A stretch of DNA of 64,000 bases. Origin: Parasponia andersonii. Taxonomy: Eukaryota > Streptophyta > Magnoliopsida > Rosales > Cannabaceae. The stretch covers positions 161,316 to 225,315 of the forward strand of contig JXTB01000251.1 of NCBI GenBank assembly GCA_002914805.1. Reading direction: 5' to 3'. The notes below the pieces were generated by a model. That model worked only from the letters and a program-made list of their open reading frames with translations. It made no database searches and was not told where the DNA came from. Below are positions 1 to 10,485 of this stretch, in pieces (position 1 is the first letter of the stretch; the number at the start of each line of letters is the position of its first letter). The position numbers and the translations under genes are program-made.

Positions 1-29
1 AAATCCTATTTCTATCAATATTCTTGTAG

Positions 30-3000
30 CCCTAGGCATGAGATCACTTTTTCAACAGTTGACAAGCCTAAACTCCTTAGTGAGGTAATTTACTTAACTG
101 TGAACCATATGGATCCATCCTTCTTTCCTCTCGTTTTTGTCTGTTTTGTTTTGTTTGCCTCCTGTCTGGATCTATATTAGTAATTGATTTTTCAGTTAAC
201 TTCATTACTTGCTGAAATTGGACTAAACATTCAAGAAGCTCATGCCTTTTCAACTTGTGATGGATTCTCTCTAGATGTTTTCGTTGTTGAAGGTTGGCCT
301 CATGAGGTATGAATTTATTTACTAATTCACAAATTGTGGCCCAAAGAGAACTTAATCTGCTTGCATTCGACAGTTTAAAGGTTACTAAATGTGCGAAAGA
401 ATTTAAAAACTGCTTCAGTCTAGTAATCTTCTTTCCTACCACCAAGATAGTTGCCGGACCATGACTTCCTTTTCTTATGTAGTGTTATTTATTGGTCAAT
501 ATCATTCACTTTTCTGTACTACGTGATATGTGTGAATGTTGAAAACATCTAGGAAACTGAGAAGCTAAGAGCTGCATTGGAGATGGGAATATCGAAGTAC
601 AAGGTAACTTAACTCCACCTTAGTTTCATCTTATTGCCATTTTATTTTGGTATATTATCTCATTACATTTCCAAATTTCATTGACCTACTACCTTTTCTT
701 TCTTTCTTTCTTTTTTTTTCTTTTTTTTTTTTTTTTGGTTTGCAACATAAAAGCTGCTTGTTGTAGAATTTCACTTTCATGGCCAGCCTAACAATTTCCT
801 GTACTTTTTTTGCCAGAGTAATTGCATATGCTCGTCGGTAATGTTTCTTTAATGTTTTTTAGGAGCAATCCTTGTCAAAACAGCAACAAGCTGCTGTAGT
901 TCGGGAACATAAACAAATAAAAATTGAACCAGTTCCTAACTCTGTAGAAATACCAACTGATGAGACGGATGTCTGGGAAATTGATACCAGGCTGCTGAAA
1001 GTTGAGAACAAAGTTGGATCTGGATCATACGGTGATCTGTAAGTTCTATGATCATGTCCATGTGTCTTCATGGGTACAATTCCTTAGCTGATCTTTTTGT
1101 GTTGAACTTTCTTAGCTACAGAGGCACATATTGTAGTCAGGAAGTTGCTGTCAAAGTCCTCAAACTTGAGCGTATAAATGCAGAAATATTGCGAGATTTT
1201 TCACAGGAAGTTTATATAATGAGGTTTGTCTGCATTTCTACTTATAATTGTTAGTCGAAGTTCATCAATAGACGTGAACCACTTCAGGTGGTATATGTCA
1301 AGAAGGGCCACATGTTCTTTTGCTCTGAACCAATAAAGAGAAATGATAATCAAGTTTTTTCAAATATAACCAGACAGTCTATGATGTCTAATTTTGCTAT
1401 GTAGATCTTCTACTAACTCATTTGTGTGTGTTTTTTGCACAACATACATAAATGAATTAGTGGTAGAACTTGTTTGATACTTCTGAAGAAGCTTCACATC
1501 TTTCTTCTGACAATTCCTCCTTTCTATTTTACCTTTGGTAGGAAAATACGGCACAAGAATGTTGTGCAATTTATAGGAGCATGTACACGACATCCGAACT
1601 TGTGCATTGTGACTGGTAAATCATAGGACAGTTTTTTCATGCTTACCATAGACACAACGTTCTCTTACTTTCCACTCCATAGAATCTTAATTAAGGATAT
1701 AGCTGTATTTGTATATTTTTGTCGTTTTCACTATGTTAGAGGAAGCGAATGGTACTGTTTGTGAGTATATGTAGATGTGATTGTTAATATTGGCCAATTC
1801 CTTTTTGTGATATCTAAGTCCATATCTTTATGGAAAAATTCTATTTTACATGATTAATCAAAGTCCTTTTCACATCAACTAATGACTGCTTTCATGCTTA
1901 TGTCTGCTTTATCAGAGTTCATGTCCAGAGGAAGCCTGTATGACTTTTTGCATAAGCACAAGGCTGTATTTAAGCTTCCTTTTCTACTCAAAGTAGCAAT
2001 TGATGTTTCAAAGGGAATGAACTATTTGCACCAAAATAATATAATCCACAGGGACCTCAAGACAGCTAATCTTCTGATGGATGAAAATGAAGTAAGTCGT
2101 TTGGATGACTTTCATAATCAAAATAATGTCTATCAAACAACATTTAAGTTTCCTTCTTATTCGTTAGAGTTTGAAATCGAATTAAAAATGATTTGTTCTT
2201 CTCGTTAATTTTACCTCTCTCTCATGTTTGTTTATTGCCATCTTTTCCATTTTTTAAGACATTAATTAGTGGTTTGTCCCTATTCTGATTGCTCTAGTTT
2301 CAATGTGTATCACATATGTAAACATATTCTCATTTCATATTGTGTCTCTATTAGTTATTTTTGTAAAAGCAACATTTCAAAGTTTCATTACCAATATTTT
2401 TGCTATTATCTTTTTCTTTTGCCTCCTATATACTGGTTATACCTTCTTTCTTTCCCTTACATTGTTGGCATCATTGCCGTGGAGTGTCGTCTATTTGCCA
2501 TTGTAAGTGAGTTGCCAATAAACATGTAGATATGTGCCAAATCTTGTTGAAAAAAGGGATTCCTAAAAGCTTAAAATATTCTCATAAATCAGGTGGTTAA
2601 GGTTGCCGATTTTGGGGTTGCCAGAGTGCAAGCTCAATCTGGAGTCATGACAGCTGAAACTGGAACGTATCGCTGGATGGCTCCTGAGGTATGCCTCCTT
2701 TTACTGATCATAATGGGGAAGCAGAACTTCTGCTTTTTACGATTTCCTCATTGGTTGGCCGAATCCAATGATCTTTTCTTTAGCATCTTTTTACAAGGGT
2801 CTTTCTGAATGAAGGTCATCGAACACAAACCATATGATCACAAGGCAGACATTTTCAGTTTTGGTGTAGTGATGTGGGAGCTTCTAGCAGGAGAAGTAAG
2901 TACTGGTTTCCCAAAAAGACAAATGTGTTACCTTGTGTGCTTGTGCAAGTGGACACCAGTTTGTATTCTCTAATTACTTTGTATCTGTTTCTGTATGTTC

Positions 3001-3503
3001 AACAGCTTCCGTATTCATTATTGACGCCATTACAAGCGGCAGTAGGTGTGGTTCAAAAAGTATGTGGTGTTTCAAATTAACCTCTAAGTTCCTAAGAATA
3101 TTACTTTATGTGGTGTTTCAAATTAACATCTAAGTTCCTAAGGATATTACTTTCCAGTAATCACTAATTCACTTATAATTGATGTGGTTGTCAGGGTCTC
3201 CGGCCTACAATACCAAACAACACTCATCCTAGGCTTGCCGAATTGCTTGAGGGATGCTGGCAGCAAGATCCAACTAAAAGACCTAACTTCTCAGAGATCA
3301 TAGAAATCCTTCAACATATAGCAAAGGAGGTATATTGTATTAGACGAAGATCCTATCCCCTTTTGTGCCTGGATTTTAATTTTTGTCCGGCTAATAAAAT
3401 TTGATGGATCATGAAATTTAAATAGGTGAATAGAAAAGGAGATCGACGCAGAGAGAGATCAGCTGGCGGGGTTTTTTCTGCCCTGAAATGGAGCCATAAC
3501 TGA
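30..3503 (+). CDS. STY17: ACT-domain Raf-like protein kinase, STY8/STY17/STY46 type (3' part)
   Basis: The 5' end lies outside the window. Twelve exons are visible: 30-84, 196-306, 553-603, 863-1038, 1116-1223, 1542-1615, 1916-2091, 2593-2688, 2815-2895, 3006-3059, 3195-3329 and 3426-3503. All borders are GT-AG in phase, giving about 397 C-terminal residues. The first exons encode the end of an ACT domain ([11 protein letters not shown]). The kinase domain follows, with Gly-rich loop GSGSYGDL, catalytic lysine in VAVKVLK, catalytic loop [16 protein letters not shown], and MAPE at the end of the activation segment. The tail is short and basic and ends at TGA 3501. In Arabidopsis, STY8/17/46 are cytosolic dual-specificity kinases that phosphorylate transit peptides of chloroplast precursors. 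Family assignment is secure. The symbol rests on the neighbouring STR15 and LTO1 genes, which flank STY17 in Arabidopsis as I recall; STY8 is the alternative. Confidence 0.93.
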
Positions 3504-4259
3504 TTACGGGGAATTTGGGTGGAGAAATCTGATTGTATGCTCTGTTTCCCATTGCACATACTTGTTAGTGCTGTACAGTTTTCTTGGCCAACAACCAATG
3601 CTATTGTTTTATGTCAGTATTGCTTTCTCCCGTGCTGTGCATGGGGTTGAGCAAGCTCTTTTGTACCTCAGGTTTCTTCATTCTTATCTTATTTACCAAC
3701 GCTTCTGTCATACTTGCCTTTAAAAATGTTTACAAGATGTATGATGACTAGATCGGGAAACTCAGCAATCTAATTTACATCCTTGTAGCTAACTCATTAT
3801 GAATTGACATCACTTCGAATTTATGTTCATTGGAAATTGTAGCTCTAGCTAACGCAATATAGATTGACACTACTACTAAATTGAGCTCATTTTTCAGTCG
3901 TGACTATTCATGAGTTAAGAAGATATTTTAAAGTATTATAGGTTATCTGTTTCTGGTAATTTGCATTGATCAGTTTCATTGTTGACAAAAAAGTACTGAA
4001 GCAGGAGGTAGAATTATGTCAAATAAAGTGATCAGAGTTGCAAGTTCGCTAAGACGCGCTCATTGCTGATCCAGGAAAAAGAGCCTCATTGTGTCGAGAT
4101 ATATTTGGTAAGATGGTTATCCGCAGATAATAGTGTATGTACTCTCTTAACTTTATTAACTGAGATCTTCGGAGAAAACAATAGCAACAACGAAAAGAAT
4201 AGGCAGAAGTTTGCTGAGTAATAAGAGTACACCTTGTTCAAATTACAGCATTAAACATG
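3504..4259. other. Shared 3' region between convergent genes
   Basis: This stretch follows the kinase stop codon and precedes the stop codon of the convergent IQ-domain gene. It must hold both 3' UTRs. I see no ORF with family resemblance, no RNA gene and no clear repeat. Confidence 0.6.
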
Positions 4260-4821
4260 TTAATGTCTAGAAAGTTGCCTTCGCAAGGTTGACTGGTCAT
4301 TGCCAACCCCACCAAGGAGCTGCCGTGCACGAACGCTGACCTGCAACCGGACCAATGCGTGCATGCAATGCAGAGCAATGCGTGCCTGTTTCCTCACATG
4401 CGCACCACGGACCATAGCTTGCAGCTTCACCAGGCTCCTCAGTGCCCGAAATGCTCGTCTTGCCTGTTTAATTTTGTAAAACCATCAGAAGCCATAGTGA
4501 GCATCAATATGTAGTAATATTCATATAGACATTTAATTTTGTTTGGTCATAGCAGTAATAATCATGAGTCGGACTAAGTACAAGATGGCCCCTGAAATGT
4601 GCTTGGATCTTGATGGCCCCACAATCTTCTTTCGTTAGAACTCTGTTTTGGTTTTGTGATGTTGATGAAGCTATGGCAGTGGGAACTTCAGAACTGGCTA
4701 GAGCAATTGTTTCGTCTTGAGAGTCCGAAGTGGTGTTAGAGTAAACGACAACGATATCCCTGTGAGAACGTTTGACAAGCTTTCTTCGGATCAGTTTGAA
4801 CCATTTCCGTGAAGTACCCAT
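4260..4821 (-). CDS. Short IQ67-domain (IQD) calmodulin-binding protein
   Basis: Two exons read on the minus strand, 4821-4582 and 4463-4260, joined by a phase-0 GT-AG intron to give 147 residues. The start ATG at 4821 opens [14 protein letters not shown], the basic N-terminus typical of IQD proteins. The IQ67 region spans about residues 69-130: [12 protein letters not shown], then [18 protein letters not shown] and [13 protein letters not shown], so three IQ-like motifs with the usual spacing. The intron falls inside the first IQ repeat, the conserved position in this family. IQD proteins bind calmodulin and scaffold at microtubules, the plasma membrane or the nucleus. The protein ends about 12 residues after the IQ67 region (TAA 4260-4262) and lacks the long Ser/Pro-rich C-terminal region and DUF4005 of most members. 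It resembles the very short IQD20 class; a truncated gene is the alternative. Confidence 0.85.
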
Positions 4822-7610
4822 TATTCTGTTTGTCTTTTAGTTTCGAACTATTATGAGACTGTTTCAAATTTTAATACATTCTTCAGACTCATAAATGGAA
4901 CGAGGTGGTCGCTTAAAAGCGAGGATATGTGGAAGCCATGTTTGGGGAGAGAGAGAGAGAATAGTGTTATAGTTTCTTTAGTTAGTGGAATGTCAGAACT
5001 ATAAACTATAACGTGACGGGATGAATATTTCAGTGCTCTTTGAGTTTGAAGCATTCAACTCTCAACCAACCCCGAGTCTCTCAATCAAAGAGAATCTACT
5101 AATCTAGTATAAAATTCGAAAAATAAAGTAGCTGAGGATGGGACCGAGAAAGCGTTAGTTACAATTTTAACATCACAACGACAATAAATATCTTGTCCAC
5201 ATAAAATTCAACTACTAAATTTGTTTGGGTATATATATATTGTTAAATTTGACATTTTGTATCGTTAATGAGCGGTGAGAAGAACATTTCCGTAAGATAT
5301 CCATTTCTTATCATAGGATCCGCAATGGGACTCGTGTGACTCAACGTCGAACTATTCCAAAACTAAGTGGGCTGTCGATTGGTGCGGATTCCACAGTACG
5401 ACACAAACCGTCGAACAAACACATATACAGTTGCAATGTGGGTCAGGACGTGACAATCCGGACTTGAGCATGCATGACTTCTCTCGCTAATAAAGCGTTC
5501 GATGGTTAATTCACAATGAAAAATGGCTATGGCAGATGTTTAAAGACACTAATAATATTGTGGGATCTGTGTGCAATTTTTGTGATGAGTTTCATATAGC
5601 TATCTGTTCAAGTGTTTAGAGAATAGTATTAAGCACCACAGATATCCATTGCTTTCTGAGTATTAGAGTTGAGGAAATACACAGAGAGGGTAGAAATTGG
5701 GTCGGCACGGTCTTGATGCGGCTGACGAAAATCGGGTCAACATGCTTGACATAAAATTAACTCGTTAGACATGCGAAACCAACCCAAAAATAAATAAATA
5801 AAAACTTTAAATGATTTTATTTTAAGGACACACAAAAAAAAAAAAAATAAAATAAATATACTTTTGTGGTATTTGGTTTGATAGAATGACTATTGGAATA
5901 GAATGACAATTCTAATAAAAATTTATTCCATTTTTTGGTCTGACAAAAAGTATAGAAATAGGTATTTCATCAAAATGAGAGTGAATTCTAATTCCTAGAG
6001 TGGAATAGATATTCAATTCCAATATCAAACGTATTTCTAATAAAAATTTATTCCATTTTTTGGTTTGACAAAAAGTATAGAAATAGGTATTTCATCAAAA
6101 TGAGGGTGAATTCTAATTCCGAAAGTGGAATAGATATTCAATTCCAGTATCAAATGTATCTTTTAAAATATCTGAATACTTACTCTAATTTTAAATAATT
6201 TATGCAGTCTTTTCTCCTACCACTCGGCATAAACCAAACAGAAATATAGATAATAAGTATAGTTACATGTATTTATGAATTTTATTTATCTCTTATATTC
6301 TAGTGTTTTATATCTAATTTATATTTTGATTTGAATACACTAATCACCTGCATCATTATAATATAATGGGCATTTCATTTATTATTAATATTATATTATA
6401 AGACATTAATTAGAGATTAAAGTTATCTTTGTACAATAATTATTATTATATTTCATCCCAACTTGAAACTAAATATAAAAATCATAATTCAAACCTTGAT
6501 TCTGATATTTAACTAAATAAATGAATTGAATTCATTTAATTATTCCTTTCCAATTTAAACTCATTATATTCCTATTCTTATTCTTATCCCAGTTCAATTT
6601 AATTGAATCAAACGCCATTTGTGTGTTACATGTATGAGCAAACAGAACGGTATTTTTTGACTGGAAGCAACTTGAAAATTATGATGTAGACATTTGTATA
6701 ATTATTTGACTCTTTTAATCATTAACTAGAGTATAATTTCTTATTCCATTTTTTATGAATTTTGTTTAAAACCTTCAATGCGAGTGTCTAATAGTGTACT
6801 TTCCTATTCGTCAATTTAAGATAATTTATGTAGCATGTTTGTCTTGAAATAAGGTAATAAAGTATAATATTAACTTAAAAAAAAAGGTTAGAAAGTACAA
6901 AAAAATAATACAATAATAATAATAACGTATGTAGGTCACAGTTGCGTTATGAGTAACATTATTTTATTTGCCACTGTTTAGTGCGTCAAGGTTAGAATTG
7001 AACATTGAATAACAGGACGATTCATAGACTGTTTTACAGAACTACATGTACGGTGCTTCTTGAAAAATTACCAACATTGCCGACTTCCCTTTCATTTTGT
7101 CTATTATTAGTTGGTGTTCAGTTCCCGCTTACCAAGAATGAAACGAAGGAGAACAGGAAAACTTGGCTGATATTCAGAACAGAAGCGAGCATTATAACGT
7201 TTTTTAATATGTTTTCCCACAAATTGGAAGGTTCAGAACCGTTCAATTTAGCAAAACATTGGGACTCATTGACTCATAAATATGAAATTAATATTTGTAA
7301 AAGCAGCCATGCTGACGGCTGAAATATTCAAATCAAACATTAGTAAAAGCAAAGGCACTGCTCCACCAAGTTTGACAATTGTTTCTGTACCCTTTTCTTC
7401 TTCTTTTCTTTTCTTTAACGTAGAAGATACATGGCCTTTTCTTTGCATAATACACCCACATGGCCATATATTCTTTTCTTTTTTTTTTTGATAATTGGCC
7501 ATATGTTCTTATTTTAACTACAATCTGTACAAAAACAAATAAAAAAAGGGGTACAATTCCTTCCCACTTACATTAAAATTAAAAACTTATTGGCATTGGA
7601 AAAGCACACT
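4822..7610. other. Long AT-rich intergenic region
   Basis: No gene is supported here. It holds the IQD promoter side (about 4822-5100), an unclassified stretch at 5240-5520, a low-complexity segment around 5690-5860 with ggtcggcacgg-like words that recall dispersed plant repeats, and the tandem duplication listed separately. A 105-codon plus-strand ORF at 7005-7322 shows no recognisable motif. Confidence 0.6.
5911..6160. repeat. Tandem duplication, two units of about 125 bp
   Basis: A unit beginning tctaataaaaatttattcc at 5911 recurs at 6036 with only a few substitutions. Both copies contain the words ggtatttcatcaaaatgag and tggaatagatattcaattcc. The flanks carry further gaatagaatgacaattctaat-like words, so this may be a decayed MITE with an internal duplication. 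Copy number in the genome would be needed to classify it. Confidence 0.75.
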
Positions 7611-9200
7611 CTACAACTCCATTGGAAGTGAATTCTGTGCCCATGTAGCATGCCCACCAGCTATATCGGTAATGCAAGTGAAGCCCTACAAAGCAGGATC
7701 AACCTCGATAAATAATGTGGCAAAGTGTAACCATAGTTTTCTAATTAAAGTTTAAACTAAAACTTAAAAAAAAAAAAAAAAGAATGTGAATCATACACCA
7801 TAAACAGCGACTAAATAAATCTAGAAAGATGCCTGATTGCCTTCTTTATTTAGCAACACAAGGCTTGACGTTGATATTTAACCAAACCATGAATGTTCAA
7901 TTTCAGCGGCCGAGTGCTCAACAACCGCATGTAATTGCTTAGTGAAAAATTTATAAATTAAGAGTTTAAAGGGTTTTGTTAGATAAAGCTTACAGCAGCT
8001 AAAAGATCGGTTGCAGCCATGATGGACCTCTTCCCACTCTGACACCCCTGTCAAGCCAGCAAATCAAATCCTTAAAACACAAAGGACCTTGTCTTTCTTT
8101 TTTTTTTTTTTTTGGGGATTGAAATTAAAACACAAAGGACATATTTGTGAATTTATGATAAGCCAATAGAACAAAATCAAACTCAAGCTCTGGAAAAGTG
8201 GAAACTCACAACAATAATCTCGTCTTGCTTTCTGAAATGTGATAATACTTGTGCCAGAAAGTGAGGATTCTTCGTCATCCCTGCATAGAATAAAAAATTC
8301 TTAAAACAAAATAACAAGTTAAGATGCTAATCTTTATGTATTATATACTGTACAAAATCGTCCTTGTCTAAAGACCATTAATTTCCCGGTTTTGAAGTAA
8401 GATACATATTCTAAATAGAATCATAAGTAGTAGTAATAGTAGTGGCCGAATGACATGTAATTTGCACCTGAACCAACTTTGTACATGTAAGGGATGTTAA
8501 CGGCTCCAGGTGCATGTCCTGCACTGAATTCTTCAGGGGTCCTAAAGAGAGACACCAATAAAGACACTGCTTTGGTCAGTTGTTCTTGGAGCAAAGAAAA
8601 AGAAGATGATAAACTAATAGTGTGCTTTACCAAAGAATTGACTTCAAATTTCAATTCCAAAAAAAAAAAAAAAAAAAAAGCAAAAAACCAAGAAGAAAGG
8701 AAAAAAAAAACAAGTGAGCCACACCTGACGTCCAAGTAGCGGTGCCCAGCTTGTAAAAGCTCGTGAGCTACGCGAACGGGGACCGAAGTTGGAGCTCGGG
8801 TCGCTTCTAAATTCCCTCTTAGTGCAGCCTTCGTACTTTTTCCCACCATCCAAACAACACACCAATAAGTTAAAGAGAACCAGACTCACAACGTGTCAAA
8901 AACAAACAATATTTTCGTTTATTTATATGAACTTGGTTTCTTGATATTTACCAGACGTTGGGAACCTTGCGTGTGTATCGTGATTGAGATGCCAAGACAC
9001 ACAATTGTTGATTTGCCCTCCTGATTGGGATAATTTTGAATAATGTAAACGGACAACTGGAAAAAAAAAAAAAAAAAAAAAAAGAATAAAAAGCCCAATA
9101 TAAACCTGGGAGCAAGACTCTGAGGACGAAGTGAGGGAACTGGAAGAGACCCACTAAAGCAAGTAGAGGATGCAAGCGATGAAGCCACCATTTGTTTCAT
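7611..9200 (-). CDS. STR15: Plastid single-domain rhodanese, STR15/SEN1 (DIN1) type
   Basis: Six exons on the minus strand: 9200-9106, 8835-8725, 8541-8468, 8280-8210, 8047-7994 and 7685-7611, total 480 nt, 159 residues. ATG 9200 is the first ATG in frame; the second Met is three codons later. The first ~31 residues are rich in Ser and Leu with few acidic residues, as in plastid transit peptides. The rhodanese domain follows: PTSVPVRVAHELL, RYLDVRTPEEF, GHAPGAVNIPYMY, then active-site loop GCQSGKRS with the sulfur-carrying Cys at about residue 119, and DIAGGHATW near the C-terminus. Family members can transfer sulfane sulfur to acceptors; the true plant substrate is uncertain. The Arabidopsis orthologue is induced by darkness, sugar starvation and senescence. 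The acceptor of exon 2 has a second in-phase AG (before AGGGAATTTAG), so the N-terminal junction could shift by a few residues. Confidence 0.92.
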
Positions 9201-9342
9201 TGTTATTAATCTTTCTTGTTTTTTTTTTTCCCCTAAATGTGAAAGAAGGACTAATGGCAACTATTTTATTAAATGTACAAAGGGTCACCAATGTTGGGGT
9301 ATAAAAGCTTTATCCGTGATGAGTATGGTGGTTGTGAGAGGG

Positions 9343-9356
9343 GGTTTATATAGTTG
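9343..9356 (-). promoter_or_regulatory. TATA box of the rhodanese gene
   Basis: On the minus strand CTATATAAAC lies about 145 bases upstream of the ATG at 9200, embedded in a GC-richer stretch. Its position would put transcription start near 9315. It is a visible motif only; no start-site data exist here. Confidence 0.6.
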
Positions 9357-9662
9357 AAGAGTGGGTTGGGGGGTATGAGGCAACGCGAATGGCTGCCACG
9401 CCACCTTTTGGGCTCTGGCCATAATTTAATCCCTTAAGGCTTTGGCTAAGTCAGCTCTCAGTTTCAGATAAACCCAAACGCCAAAAAAACAGGGCTCCTT
9501 TCTTTCAAATTCAATAAAGGAAGGAAAGGGCAAAACAAAACAAAACAAAACAAAACAAAACAAAATAGCTACAGTCAGAGTGGACAGGCAGAGGATAAGT
9601 TCGAGGCTTCGAGTTGTACCAAACGGCACAGTCTTCTATGCTCCTGTTTTAGTCCACTTGTA

Positions 9663-9670
9663 CACGTGGC
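9663..9670 (-). promoter_or_regulatory. G-box/ABRE upstream of the rhodanese gene
   Basis: CACGTGGC is present about 465 bases upstream of the rhodanese ATG. This core binds bZIP (ABF, GBF) and bHLH (PIF) factors in plants. That fits the dark-, ABA- and senescence-induced expression known for SEN1/DIN1, but binding here is inferred. Confidence 0.5.
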
Positions 9671-10485
9671 GTTCCTATCCAAATCCTGCCAAAACCCACC
9701 CGAGTGGTTGAGGGCTTCTTACTTGGCAAGATCTTTCAGGGGGGGCATTATCCCATTTGATTGGGCCCATTGGCCCATTTCATCGGACCTGCCCAATAAC
9801 TGCTGGGGGAATCTGTTGAGGAGTCTCAAGAGGAAACTGACAATGATATTATTGATACTGATATTGAAACTGAAGTAGGTGTGGTCAAATGGCCGACGAG
9901 GAAGAGATACTTGACAACCTCCACATACCACAAATATTTGTGGTTCTCCAACATCCAAACTTTGACTAATGTTTATATTATTTGTTAGCCAAGGATTTTT
10001 TTTTCCATTTCCTTGTAAATATTTATTTGGAGAGTTTAGAGGTACAACTTGACATTTTCTAATAATTTGTTTTCTTCAATTGTTTTGCTTTCTGAGATTA
10101 GATTGGGGGTATCTCAGATAGGGGTACATGTCACAAATTCAGCCATTTGGACACCCCTTAGCGAAAAAAGTCTATTTTCTAGTTTTGTAATCTATATATT
10201 GTGTTAATTTACCTCAAAACCAATGTACCAATTTTATATGAATGTATCATAAACTCTTACAGAAATAGGATATTTTTCTATAAACAGAAACAGCGTTCCT
10301 ATTTTTGGAAATGAAGAGAAGGTTGGGCTATAAGCCTATATAGGCAGCGTGTTGTAACTCGTAATTGGGGCAAAACAAAAAGCCCAAATTTAGGCCGACG
10401 GTCCAATCAAGCCCACTCCCATTACAAAGGAGAACGGTCGAACACCTTAGCTTAGCGCTGCACAGGGAGGGAGAATTGGGAGGCC

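Larger units (their letters stand above)
9201..10485. other. Divergent upstream region of STR15 and LTO1
   Basis: This 1.3-kb spacer separates two head-to-head genes for plastid proteins. Besides the TATA box and G-box listed separately, it contains gggcccattggccca at about 9762-9776, overlapping TGGGCC site-II elements that are common in plant housekeeping and organelle-protein promoters. It also contains the palindrome gcctatataggc at 10334-10345, a TATA-like site about 145 bases before the LTO1 ATG, and an imperfect aacaa(aac) tract at 9533-9565. No coding sequence is supported. Confidence 0.55.

Noticed and set aside
7005-7322. 105-codon plus-strand ORF
   Set aside because: No conserved motif, no splice partners and AT-rich codon content; it lies in a gene-poor spacer and looks like chance.
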